A DNA stretch of 64,000 nt. Origin: Cannabis sativa. Lineage: Eukaryota; Streptophyta; Magnoliopsida; Rosales; Cannabaceae. The stretch is taken from positions 72,841,580 to 72,905,579 of the forward strand of contig NC_083610.1 of the NCBI RefSeq assembly GCF_029168945.1, read 5' to 3'. Each line of letters starts with the position of its first letter. Position 1 is the stretch's first letter. The translations under genes were made by a program, and so were the position numbers. Of this stretch, positions 36,863-49,112 are shown one piece after another. Below the pieces are notes generated by a model, which saw nothing but the letters and a program-made list of their open reading frames with translations, did no database searches and was not told where the DNA came from.

Positions 36863-39800
36863 ATGGACGCCAGGCGGACTACCAGGATTCAGGGCAATTC
36901 AGTGGGGTCGAATCAAGGTCAGGGAGCTCAGTTTCCCCCGCCAGCTAGGGGCCGAGGTAGAGGTCCCCGGGGCAGGGCTCGTGGTCGGGGTGATGAGAAC
37001 CCGCCACAGGCTGCCCAGGCTCCCCCAGCCGATCAGGGAGCCCAGAACTGGGAGGTTAGGTTTGCGGAAATGCAAGCCAGAATAGAAGAGCAAGACCTCG
37101 AGATTCAGAGGTTGAGACAGCAGGGTGCTCCTGCAGTTCCGGTGCCAGTAGTTCCAGTGGCACCTGCCCCTGCTGTTCAGGCCGAATTAGTTGTGGCGGC
37201 CAACAGATTGGAACGTTTGTATGAACGGTTCCAGAAGCAAGCACCTCTGGTTTTCTTGGGAGGTCCAGACGTGATGAAGGCCGAGCAGTGGCTGACGGTG
37301 ATTACCAAGATCCTGAACTTCATGGGTGTCACCGGTAATGACAGAGTGGTATGTGCCACTTTCCAGTTTCAGGAGGACGCTCTGGTCTGGTGGGACATGG
37401 TGTCTCAGATTCACGACGTCACCACCATGACCTGGGAAAGGTTCCAGGAACTCTTCAATGCTAAATATTATAATGAGGCGGTTAGAAGCGCCAAGAGGAA
37501 AGAGTTCGCTCACCTGACCCAGCGTGAGAATATGAGCGTGACCGAGTATACCACTCAGTTCGACCGGTTGGCGAGGTTAGCCTTGGGTATTGTGCCAACT
37601 GACTTCAGCAAGAAAGAGAAGTACCTGGACGGGTTAAATGCGAAGATTAAACATGATTTGATGATCACCACTGACGACAAGACCACCTATGCTGAGATGG
37701 TGGAGAAGGCGCTGCGAGCGGAGGGCGCAGTTGGGTGTATGTCGGAGTCGGCCAGTACTCCGGCGAGTGGCGGGGCTCCTACCCCTCCTGCATCAGGCTT
37801 TAGCAGGGGGAGTAGTGGTTCGGCCATGGATCAGAGGAAGAGAGCACCCACTGCATCCGGTGGCTCGAGTCAGAACAAGAGGTTCCAGGGGAACCAGAAT
37901 AGAGGTAGTCGTTCCAGTGGTACTGAGACCCGATTCTCCTATCTCGAGTGCCCTAGCTGCAAAAGGCACCATCGGCGTGAGTGCAAGGGTCAGGGATGTT
38001 TTCACTGTGGCATGCCCGGACACTTCAAGAGGGACTGTCCCCAGCTCCGCTCAGAGGCACCGAGAGCTCCGGTGATACCCACTCCAGCCAGGGTGTTCGC
38101 CATCACTCAGGCTGATGCAGATGCCAGCCCAACAATTGTAACAAGTCAGCTTTCTGTTAATAACTCGCTTTACTCAGTGCTATTTGATTCTGGGGCTACA
38201 CATTCTTATGTGGCGGCCAGAGTCTTTAGTAAATTGGATAGACCGTACGATAGATATGAATCAGGGTTTGGAACCCTATTACCTGGCGGAGAGTTGGTTA
38301 TCTCCAACAGGTGGATTAGGTCTATGTCGATCAGGATAGATGGTAGAGAGTTAAGTGCTGACTTGATAGAGATGAGTTTAGTAGAGTTCGATATTATTTT
38401 AGGAATGGATTTCCTATCTAAATATTCGGCGAGTATTGATTGTAAAAGGAAGATGGTGATCTTCCAACCGGAGAGTGAAGAACCATTCGTGTTTGTTGGT
38501 TCAGTTCGGGGATCTCGGATCCCGGTGATTTCGGCCATGTCAGCTAGAGAATTATTACATGGCGGATGCTTAGGGTTTCTGGCCGTGGTGGTGGACACCA
38601 CTCGGCCAGATACCATTCGGCCAGAGGACATCAAGGTGGTCCGGGAATTTTTAGATGTTTTTCCCGAAGAACTTCCAAGGTTACCACCTCAGCGGGAGAT
38701 TGACTTTGTGATAGACTTGGCACCAGGGGTGGAACCGGTTTCCAAAGCCCCATATAGAATGGCTCTAGCTGAACTTAAGGAGTTAAAGATTCAGCTCCAA
38801 GGGTTGCTTGACATAGGGTTTATTCGGCCCAGTGTGTCACCCTGGGGAGCCCCGGTTTTATTCGTCAAGAAGAAAGATGGATCTATGAGGATGTGCATCG
38901 ACTACAGGGAATTGAACAAGCTGACGGTGAAGAATAAATATCCATTAACTAGGATCGATGATTTGTTCGATCAGCTTCAGGGAAAGACAGTCTTTTCTAA
39001 GATTGATCTCCGTTCGGGTTATCATCAGTTGAGAATCCGAGAGGAGGACATTCCGAAGACGGCTTTCCGCACTAGGTATGGACATTACGAATTCCTGGTT
39101 ATGTCGTTCGGACTAACCAATGCTCCTGCAGCATTCATGGACTTGATGAATAGAGTATTCAAGGATTTCCTCGATATCTGTGTGATTGTGTTTATCGACG
39201 ACATCCTCGTGTACTCTCAATCAGAAGAGGAGCATGAATTACATCTTCAGATGGTACTGCAACGGCTTCGAGAACACAAGCTTTATGCCAAGTTCAAGAA
39301 ATGTGAATTCTGGCTATCTCAGGTGTCCTTCCTAGGGCACATTGTGAGCAAAGATGGGATCAAGGTGGATCCCGGGAAGATCGAATCCGTCAGGGAATTG
39401 CCGAGACCGAAGACAGTGACAGAGATCAGAAGCTTCTTGGGTTTAGCTGGGTACTACCGTAGGTTCGTGGAAGGGTTCTCAAAAATTTCAATGCCCCTAA
39501 CCGAACTTACAAAGAAGAATCAGCGGTTTGTCTGGTCAGACAAGTGCGAAGCTAGTTTTTAGGAGCTGAAGCAAAGGTTGATTACCGCTCCAGTGCTAGC
39601 TTTGCCTTCAGACAGCGAGAAGTTTGTAGTTTACTGTGATGCATCCAGACAGGGTCTAGGGTGTGTGTTGATGCAAGCCGATCGGGTCATCGCTTATGCC
39701 TCTCGTCAGTTAAAGGATTACGAACAGCGATACCCGACTCATGATCTAGAGTTGGCCGTGGTGGTTTTCGCATTGAAGATTTGGCGGCATTACCTTTACG

Positions 39801-41550
39801 GAGAAAGGTGTGAAATCTATACCGACCATAAAAGTCTCAAGTATTTCTTTACTCAGAAAGATTTGAACATGAGACAGAGACGTTGGTTGGAATTAGTGAA
39901 AGATTATGACTGCGAGATTCTTTATCACCCTGGGAAGGCCAATGTAGTGGCCGATGCCCTGAGCAGAAAGGGTCCCGGGCAGGTAGCTAGTATGGTTCAG
40001 ATCTCACCTCAGCTAGCAGAGGATATGATTAGATCCAGCATTGAGTTTGTGGTAGGTCAGCTTCACAACTTGACGCTGCAATCTGATCTGTTGGAAAGAA
40101 TAAAAGTCGCTCAGATGACGGATCCAGAGTTAGTGAAGATCAGAGATGAGGTTTTGGCTGGTCAAGCCAAGGAATTTTCAGTGTCAGACAACGGGATGCT
40201 TCTGTATAAAGCTAGGGTTTGTGTTCCGAATAGTGTGGAACTCAGGAATGAGATCTTTGAGGAGCTCATTCTACCCCGTATTCTCTGCATCCCGGCACCA
40301 CTAAGATGTACCAAGATCTTAAACCGTACTTCTGGTGGAGCGGTATGAAGAAGAATTTGGTAGAATTCGTATCGAGATGCCTCACTTGTCAGCAGATTAA
40401 GGCTGAACATCAGAGACCAGCAGGGTTGTTGCAGCCTCTAACCCTACCAGAATGGAAGTGGGAATATATCACGATGAATTTTGTGGTCGGGTTACCTAGG
40501 ACCACGGGTTTGTTTGATTCCATCTGGGTAGTGGTGGATCGATTTACGAAATCTGCTCATTTTCTGCCGGTTAGAACAACATTTACAATGGATCAGTTGG
40601 CAGAGTTGTATGTCAAAGAGATAGTAAGACTTCACGGGGTACCGAAGTCTATAGTTTCGGATAGGGATCTGAAGTTCACCTCCAAATTTTGGCAGAGTTT
40701 GCAGCGAGCAATGGGTACAAAGCTGAAATTTACTACAGCATTTCATCCTCAGACAAATGGTCAGTCCGAAAGGACAATTCAGATATTGGAGGACATGTTG
40801 CGAGCCTGTGTTATGGATTTTGAAGGCTCATGGAATAAATATCTACCGTTGATAGAATTTTCTTACAACAATAGTTATTAGAGTACGATAGGGATGGCTC
40901 CCTATGAACTGTTATACGGTAGGAAGTGTAGATCTCCCATTCACTGGGATGAGACAGGGGAGAGGAAATACCTAGGTCCAGAGTCAGTACAGAGGACCAA
41001 TGAGGCAATAGAGAATATAAAAGCTAGAATGCTTGCCTCACAGAGTAGACAGAAGAGTTACGCAGATCCGAAACGCAGAGATGTTGAGTTCCAAGTGGGG
41101 GACCATGTGTTTTTACGAGTATCTCCGATGAAGGGGATCAAACGTTTCGGGAAAAGAGGCAAGTTATGCCCTAGATTTACAGGACCTTTCGAGATTCTCG
41201 AGAAGATAGGTCAAGTGGCATACCGGTTAGCATTGCCTCCAGCTTTATCAGCAGTTCACAACGTATTCCATGTCTCGATGTTGAGAAAATACGCTTCAGA
41301 TCCCTCTCATATACTCAGTTATGAGAGCCTAGAACTGCAGCCAGACATGACTTATGAAGAACATCCAGTGCATATCCTGGATAGAAAGGATAAAGTCCTT
41401 CGGAATAAGACCATAGCATTGGTCAAAGTTCTCTGGAGAAACAGCAAGGTGGAGGAAGCCACCTGGGAGCTAGAGTCAGATATGAGAGCTCAATATCCAC
41501 AGTTATTCAGGTTAGATTTCGGGGACGAAATCCTTTTAAGGGGGGAATAG
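36863..41550 (+). pseudogene. Element A gag-pol polyprotein with two nonsense codons and a frameshift
   Basis: Single gag-pol frame from ATG 36,863, in a context shared with related elements. Gag domain at about residues 110-260, CCHC knuckle [14 protein letters not shown] at 379-392, aspartic protease DSGA at 442, reverse transcriptase with FIDDIL near 777, then RNase H ([27 protein letters not shown]). Integrase follows with its HHCC zinc finger and DDE core, then a C-terminal chromodomain (ALVKVLW, EEATWE) to the stop at about 41,550. Breaks: TAG at 39,560-39,562, a 1-nt loss near 40,266 and TAG at 40,879-40,881. In addition the first integrase acidic residue reads Asn (AAT at 40,477), while the second Asp (40,660) and the Glu (40,768) keep the 35-residue spacing. 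This copy cannot make active integrase. Confidence 0.93.
41539..41549 (+). other. Polypurine tract of element A
   Basis: AAGGGGGGAATAG immediately before the 3' LTR; it overlaps the end of pol as is common in this lineage. Confidence 0.8.
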
Positions 41551-41551
41551 T

Positions 41552-42522
41552 TGTAAAGACCGCTTAGTTTAATTTGGAAATTAGCAGTTAATCACGTTTA
41601 ATTATGAAATTATTTATAGCTATTTAAATAATTATTTATACTGTTATTATTGAATTCAGAGATGCATTTTTATGTCATGTAGTAGTTTTCATAATTTTGC
41701 ATTCCGGTGCCCCGTATTTTGGAACTCGGTGTTTGGCTCAGTAAAATCACAACTTAGTATGTTAGTAGTTTGGGACGGTTTATTAGACGTTGGGAATGTC
41801 GGGAATGGCCGAGAATTTAGAATTTCCCAAAAATACCCCTTTAGTGTTATTTATGTGATTTTAGTGTGAAGGGGCAAAATGGTCTTTTTGCCCCATTATT
41901 ATTTTGTCTTCTAGTGACTTTTAATAATTGAAAAATATATGTTAATTGATTATTACTTGGCTGAAATGAAGTTGTTATATGATGAATAGCTTTTTATTTC
42001 ATTTTACAAAAAATTAGAAAGTTAGAAAATATTCAAAGGAAAACCATTTTTTCTCTCAACTCTCTCTCTATTTCGGCCCTCTTGGAGCAGCAAGAAGCTG
42101 GCCATTTTCTTGAGATTTTAAGCTTGTTTCAACCTAAATTTGTGAACTCTTGTTGTGGTATGTGCTCTCTAGCTTTTCTTCCTTTGTTTTCTTGAAAAAA
42201 ATGATGAAAATATGAGTTATGCATGTTCAATCTTGATGTTGTTGCTGCTGTAGTTTTAGGTTATTTTCTGTGTTTTTCTATGCTTGAATTGAATGGAATT
42301 AAGTAGGTTTCATGCATGCTAGTTACTTGGTTCAAGTTGTGAAATTTTGTTCAAAAGCTATGATTTTCTAAGAAATGTGTTCAATAGTACCGTCCCTATG
42401 AACGTTCAGAACTCAGTATCGTGTTGGACACGGCAGTTAGGGGGACTCAGTATCGTGTTGGACACGACAGTTAGGATTATGATCAGGGGTATGGGCGTTT
42501 GATCATGACCGGGATTTATGTA
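41552..42522 (+). repeat. 3' LTR of element A, left part, with 955-bp internal deletion
   Basis: Matches 34,266-35,097 and then jumps at TCAAT to the equivalent of 36,053. TCAAT occurs at both deletion ends in the 5' LTR (35,093 and 36,048), so the loss is 955 bp with 5-bp microhomology. The LTR is then interrupted at 42,522 by element B. Confidence 0.93.
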
Positions 42523-45500
42523 TGTAATACCCGGAATTAAGAAATGGATTAGCAGAACCCTAACTAGATAATTATGTATAATTGAGGAATTATATTATTA
42601 TATAGTTCAATATATGTGATTTTATATGAATTTTAATATATTAAAGACCCCGTTGGTGAGCCAGGGGTATTTTGGTAATTATGACCCGAGAACGGTAAAA
42701 TGATGAAATTAATTTAATTACATGCTTAATAGAACTATATTATTATATAGTATGCCTGTGTTGTCTTTTCAGGTGTGTTCTGACAGGTTAGCGCGGTATA
42801 GTCACAACCGGGAATTTCGGGCCGAACTGGGTTCGGGCCCGAAATGTAAATTGAATTAATTTATTTGGCATTTTATTTGATGAGTGATAATCTGAAATTA
42901 ATTGTGAATTATGTATGCATGAAATGGCAAAATTACCCTTGTGAGGGTGTATGTGTGAATTTAAGCCATGAGGGTAAAATGGTCTTTTGACCTTTATTTT
43001 CTACAATTAATAAAAGATGGAATTTTGAGGAAAATGAATAGAAAATTCTGGTTTCTCCTCCCTCATACCCGAACCCCTCTCTCTCTCAACCCTCTTTAAA
43101 TTTCAAACTTGATTTTGTGAAGATTTGCTTGGTTTGAAGCTTAGTATTTGAGGATTGATTGAGCTTGGCTTTAAATTGAGTTTGAGGTAACTTTCTTTGG
43201 CTTGAATCTTTGTTTAATTTTTGAGTTTAAGTCTTGAAAGAGCATGAAATATGATGTAGGTTGTGCTTATGAATTTGAGATGCATGTTGATGTTGTGGGG
43301 TTGTTTTGAGCATGCTTGGAGCTTCAATCTTTTGAGTTTATTTAGATTAGGTTTGGATAGAAATTTTAAGGATTATACTTGTGTGTTTATTCTGTTATTG
43401 AGCCCTAAAAATTGGTTGTGTGAAGCATGAGTTCTTGGCTTAATTTTGTAAGAATTCAAGATAGGATTTTCATGGAAGTAAGCTCAAGTTGGAGCTTTGA
43501 TTTTCTTGAATTGGTAATCTGATTTTTGGGGGTTTATTGTTGAATTTTGATGCATAAGTATGTGTTTAAGACCCTATAATATTTGCTAGCTTCTGTAAGT
43601 GGATTGATTGAGAATTTGGTTGTGAAAAGCAAGCTTGAGTTCATGGAACTCAAGCTTGGTGCTTTAATGGCACTTTTTGATTTTTAGTGCAATTGTTGGG
43701 TTTAAGTTGTGGAATATGTTTATTATGACATATATTGATGCTCTGGAAAGTTTGGGAATGTTTGGGGATGATTTGAGTGAGTTTTGGGGGTTTAAAGATT
43801 GAGAAATTTCGTGTTCTCTGCCCAGACAACCGGAATTCCGGTTATTTCATCCGGAATTCCGGTTGGAGTTCATCGGGAAATGCTGAATTTTGTTTCGGCC
43901 ATAACTTTTGACTCGGGACTTCGTTTGGGACGTTCTTTATACCGTTGGAAAGCTCTTTTCGAGCTCTATGTGATTATCTATATTTGAAATGCCATGAATT
44001 TATTTTATGAATATGAAATCAGGGGTTAACCCTATTTGTGAAAAATCCCGGATTGTGTGACTAGGATTACCGGCACCTGGTCAGGAGCACCCGGGGATTC
44101 AGAATCTCTGCCTTTGCGGGACAACAGGTAAGACAGTAGTTGCATGTAGAAATATGCACGGTGGTGCTTATATTGAATATTATATTGGTGATAATTAGAA
44201 ACCGAGATTAGGGTTATTACCCTAAAGTGAGCGGTTTAATGGCCTAGGGTTATTACCCTAGTAATTATTAATGTGTAAATGCTATGCCATGCTAGATATA
44301 CTGTAATAAAGAATTATGCGCACAAGGCATAATTAAGTTAGACTCGGTAAATTAGTACCTTGAGTTTGATAGTAATGCGGTCTAGGGTTATTACCCTAGA
44401 AGTTATGTGAAGGTAAGAAAGTCATGATGTACAATAATATTGCTAGTCAGGTGAAAGCATGAATTAGGGTTATTAATCTCTATAAGTGTTATTTTGAGCA
44501 TGCAATGATATGTTATATGAGAGACTATTTGGTATGTAATTTAGGGTTATTACCCTAAGATTCTATATGTTTTATTATCTATTGAATACATACATATATT
44601 TCAAGAGTTATGTGCATAAGACATAACTTGGTTAGACCTAGTATATTACTAGGATAAACACTGAAAGAACGTAATGTATGGATTACGTAAATATATATGA
44701 ATAGGGTTATGTGAGCAAGGCATAACCAGGTTAGACTCGGTAATTATAATTGAGATAAACCTTACTAAGGCCTTATTGTAAATAGACGTGTGAGCGTAAC
44801 ACGTAGGTCTATGCTACATAGACATATATAGGTGTGTGAGCGTAACACGCAGGTCTATAGCAAATAGACAAATAGTGCATTGGCACCAATAATTATATGA
44901 TAAATATATATGTTGAGACTAAGGGTTATGCGCTCAAGGCATAACCAGGTTGGACTCGGTAACAAGAACCGAGATGAACTGATCTAAGGCCTTATTGTAA
45001 ATAGACGTGTGAGGGCAACACGTGGGTCTACGCCACGTAGACATAAATAGACGTGTGAGCGCAACACGTAGGTCTACGCCACGTAGACATAAATAGGCAT
45101 GTGAGCGTAACATGCAGGTCTGTGTCACACAGACAAATTTGAATAGCATTGTTGTTTATATTGTATGATGAGCATATTATTGATATGTTTTATACTGTCT
45201 CGCTGGGCTTGGCTCACGGGTGCTCTATTGTGCAGGAAAGGGTAAGTCAGTGGCTGATCAACCATGAGTTTGAGGAGCAAGATGAAGAATGTACATGTTC
45301 AAGCCATATCAGACCAAGCGGGTTAAGGGTCTATCAGTGATGAACTTTTGAATTCTATTTTGTCGTTTAGGTCGGCTAGAAATAAATGACTTGTAATAGC
45401 GTTTGTAAATATTTTTGGGATCCCAACTATTTTAAAAGTTTTAAATATATTACAAGTTTATTTTCCTTCTATTTAATATAAAAGTTTAAATTCTGCGCTA

Positions 45501-45580
45501 TTTTGATTAGTAATCCCGTTTAGGGGATTAGGGTTTCATAAGTATTTTGGGTAGCGTGCCTAATTATTTAGGGCGTTACA
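42523..45580 (+). repeat. 5' LTR of element B
   Basis: 3,058 bp. It has the AACCGGAATTCCGGTT palindrome at 43,828-43,843 with a near copy at 43,849-43,864, and a 0.93-kb hairpin array at 44,208-45,134. An AAGAATGTACATGTTC block near the end corresponds to one in the A and C LTRs. Confidence 0.95.
44208..45134. repeat. Array of covarying stem-loops in the B 5' LTR
   Basis: Four hairpin families repeat. (1) TTAGGGT-TATT-ACCCTAA types at 44,208, 44,244, 44,381 and 44,541. (2) 8-bp stems with 7-nt loops at 44,312-44,334 (AATTATGC/GCATAATT), 44,606-44,628 (AGTTATGT/ACATAACT), 44,705-44,727 (GGTTATGT/GCATAACC) and 44,924-44,946 (GGTTATGC/GCATAACC). (3) ACGTGT-7 nt-ACACGT types from 44,786. (4) GTCTATG-CTA-CATAGAC types from 44,807. 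Stem differences between copies are mostly paired. Confidence 0.9.
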
Positions 45581-45583
45581 ATT

Positions 45584-45595
45584 TGGTATCAGAGC
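45584..45595 (+). other. Primer-binding site of element B
   Basis: TGGTATCAGAGC three bases after the LTR, as in element A. Confidence 0.9.
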
Positions 45596-46019
45596 GCCAA
45601 GGTTTTTAAACTTCCTGTAGACCGGCCGAACATGTACATTCGTCGTCAGAGATAAGCTCGACTCATGGTGCAGTAAGTATTGAGAGTAAATACTTGACTG
45701 TATGTGTGATCATCTATTTACTGCTTTCCATTTTTTGCAGTATGCAAGCATCTAGAGTATGTATGTGTTATGTGATGCCATGCTATAAATGCTAATTGTT
45801 TATGTAAATATGTATGAGGTAAATAGATGAGTTAGGGTTTAAGGCATTACGTGCGTAAGTGTGGTATTGGTGCTTAATTCGCTGGGGTTGTTGATTACAC
45901 GGGTACTAGTAGTGGACCCTCTTTAATCATCTAGACCACAGGGCGAGTTAGTAGAGCTTGGTGTAGACCAAACCAATTCACCGCACTGCCCCCACCTCCG
46001 CGGAATCCGGGGAATTAAT
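45596..46019 (+). other. Leader of element B
   Basis: Untranslated leader with blocks shared with the A and C leaders (for example CGTCAGAGATAAGCTCGACT). No ATG-initiated gag frame survives. Confidence 0.7.
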
Positions 46020-49000
46020 GCGGAGGTTGGCAATGCTAATCCTCCTGCTGAATGGCAGCAGATGTTTCAAGAAATGCGAAGTGTCATACTTCGTCAAGAA
46101 GAAGAGTTGCGACGATTAAGGTAACCGGTTGCCCCTGTTGATCAAGTGTTACCACCAGCACCTGTGCCAGTGGTGGGTAACCAGGGGTTTGTTATGCCGC
46201 ATTGAGACTCGGTGTTTGAGCGGTTCGTGAAGCTGCAACCTCCGACTTTTCTAGGAGGTATTGACATAATTAAGGCCAAGCAGTGGATGAAGAGAGGACT
46301 GAATGCCACAATCAGTCGGGACTTGAAGGTTACCACTTCATATGACACTTTGTACAAGAAAGTGATAGAGCTAGCCTTAATTGTTGAGGAGGCTGAATAA
46401 TTTGTAATAAATGAGCAGACCGCAAAGGATGCCGTCATGCCATCGAATCCGCCTGCTAGTGGTAACGTCAGTAAGGGGACCGACAGTGGCAACCCTGATT
46501 ACAAACGGAAGGCTGAGGCTTTCGAAGTATCAGGGAGTAATAGAAAGTATCGGGGAAATTGAGGTGACCGTCAAGGTCACGAATCCTCTTTCAATTCATA
46601 TCTTGAATGTCCGAAATGTAAGAATCACCATCAGGGTGAAAGATGGGCCAAAGCTACGTAGTATACTTGATATAGATTATATGAATCGGATGTTCCAAGA
46701 TTACCTGATTAGATGTGTGATCGTGTTTATCGATGACATCTTGGTGTAATCTGAAACAGATAAAGAACATGAGTTGCATCTCAGATCAGTTTCACAATGA
46801 TTACGGAACAATAAGCTGTATGCTAAATTTAAGAAGTGTGAGTTTTGGTTATCCCGTGTCTCATTTTTGGGGCACATAGTGGATAAAGATGGGATCATAG
46901 TGGATCCGACAATAATTGAAGCTGTTCGGGATTGGCCAGTACCGAAGTCAGCTACAGAGGTCAGAAGTTTTCTGGGTTTGGCTGGTTAATATTGTTGGTT
47001 CGTTGAGGGATTTTCAAAGATTGTTGTACCCTTAACGGAGCTGACCCGAAAGAACCAGAAGTTTGTTTGGACTGATCGGTGTGAGAAAAGTTTTTTGGAG
47101 TTAAAGCAACGCTTGATTACCGCTCCTGTACTAACTCTTCCTTCAGATAAGGAAAAGTTTGTGGTATATTGTGATGCCTCGAGACAGGGTCTCGGCTGTG
47201 TGCTTATGCAGGCTGGGAGGGTAATAGCTTATGCTTCTCGGCAGTTAAAGGAGTACGAGCAGAGGTACCCTACTCACGATCTAGAACTCGCAGCAGTGGT
47301 ATTTGCGCTAAAGATTTGGCGGCATTACCTTTATGGCAAGAAATGTGAGATATACACTGATCATAAAAGTCTGAAATACTTTTTTACCCAGAAAGACCTG
47401 AATATGAGACAGAGGCGTTGGCTAGAGTTGGTGAAGGATTATGATTGTGAGATCCTTTATCACCCTGGTAAGGCCAACGTGGTTGCTGATGCATTAAGTA
47501 GAAAGGGTCAGAGTCAGCTAAATACGGTGAAGCAAATCTCCCAGCAGCTAGCAAATGAGATGACTCGAGCTAAGATTGAGTTGGTTGTAGGGTAATTAGC
47601 TAATATTACCCTGCAATCTACTCTTTTGGAGCGAATCAAAGAAGCACAAGTGCAAGATTCAGAATTAGTAAAAACTCGAGCTAGGGTTTCGGCTGGGAAG
47701 GCTAGTGACTTCCCAATAGATGAAACGGGAATGTTGAGATTTGGGAATTGAGTTTGTGTGCCCATGGATGAGAACATTTGTGTGCCCATGGATGAGAACA
47801 TCAAGATAGAGATCATGGATGAGTCTCACACGACTCCTTATTCAATACATCCAGGGTCGACAAAGATGTATCAAGACCTGAAAGCCATGTTCTGGTGGCC
47901 AGGCATGAAAAACGACATCGCTGAGTATGTTGCAAAGTGCCTTACGTGTCAGCAAGTGAAAGCTGAGCACCAGCGACCTGCAGGGTTGCTGCAACCACTG
48001 AAAATACCAGAGTGGAAATGGGAAGACATTGCTATGGACTTCGTGGTAGGCATGCCCAGAACCACGGGACAATTTGACTCTGTGTGGGTCATAGTGGACA
48101 GGTTTACAGAGTCTGCTCACTTTTTACCTGTTCGGACGAATTTCTCCATTGACCAGTATGCTGAGTTGTATGTTAGAGAAATTGTTCGTCTGCATGGTGT
48201 CCCAAAGTCCATTGTGTCAGATAGAGATCCGAAGTTTACATCAAGATTCTGGAAAAGTCTGCATCGAGCTATGGGAACTCAGTTAAAGTTTAGCGCAACT
48301 TTTCATCCTCAGACGGATGGGTAATCCGAGAGGACCATTCAGATTTTAGAGGACATGCTACGGGCATGTGTGCTTGACTTTGAGGGATCATGGGTAAAGC
48401 ACCTTTCCCTGATCGAGCTTTCTTATAATAACAGCTATCAGGCAACGATCGGGATGGCTCCTTATGAACTTTTATATGGAAGAAAGTGTAGATCGCCCAT
48501 TCACTGGGATGAAGTTGGTGAAAGAAAGTTCTTGGGTCCCGAAGCTGTTTAAAAAAAAAACAAGTGAGGCAGTTGATAAGATTAGAGCACGAGTGCTCGC
48601 GGCTCAGAGTAGGCAGAAGAGTTATGCCGATCCAAAGCGCAGAGATATTAATTTTCAGGTCGGGGACATAGTATTTCTCCGAATATCTCCGATGAAAGGC
48701 ATAAAACGCTTTGGGAAGAAAGGAAAGCTTAGCCCGAGGTTCATTGGACCTTTTGAAATCCTTGAGAGGATAGGGCAAGTAGCGTACAGGTTGGCTATGC
48801 CCCCAGCGCTGGCAGCTGTACATAATGTGTTTCATGTTTCAATGCTTCAGAAATATGTCTCAGACTCATCCCATGTTCTGAGTTATGAAGCATTGGAACT
48901 TCAGCCGGACTTGTCATACGAGGAATAACAGTGCAGATACTTGATAGAAGAGAGAAAGTCTTGAGAAGCAAGACAGTGGCACTGGTGAAAGTACTGTGGA

Positions 49001-49080
49001 AGAACATTAAGGTAGAAGAGGCAACCTGGGAACTCGAGACGGATATGCAGCAGAAATATCCGGAGTTGTTCAAGTAAATT
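46020..49080 (+). pseudogene. Element B gag-pol remnant with large internal deletions
   Basis: Gag pieces at 46,040-46,400 (FLGGIDIIKAKQW joined directly to a late gag block) and the start of a zinc-knuckle region (YLECPKCKNHH near 46,595). The frame then jumps into the second half of reverse transcriptase ([10 protein letters not shown] at 46,720-46,749); protease and the first part of RT are absent. RNase H (47,095-47,595), integrase (47,850-48,450; first Asp of the DDE kept in AMDFVVG) and the chromodomain tail (48,960-49,070) follow. I see at least nine stops or shifts, among them stops at 46,747, 46,798, 46,987, 47,593 and 48,322, and a run of A near 48,550 that breaks the frame. A 27-bp unit encoding VPMDENIC is duplicated at 47,755-47,803. 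Confidence 0.9.
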
Positions 49081-49098
49081 TCGGGACAAAATTTCTAT

Positions 49099-49112
49099 AA
49101 GGAGGGGGTAAT
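49099..49112 (+). other. Polypurine tract of element B
   Basis: AAGGAGGGGGTAAT directly before the 3' LTR. Confidence 0.8.

Noticed and set aside
44208..44560. TTAGGG words as interstitial telomere repeats
   Set aside because: Plant telomeres are TTTAGGG in tandem; here TTAGGGT is one arm of spaced hairpins with ACCCTAA, not tandem.
45149..45340. 63-residue frame at the end of the B LTR, repeated at 51,670-51,861
   Set aside because: Inside both LTR copies, no domain; explained by LTR duplication.
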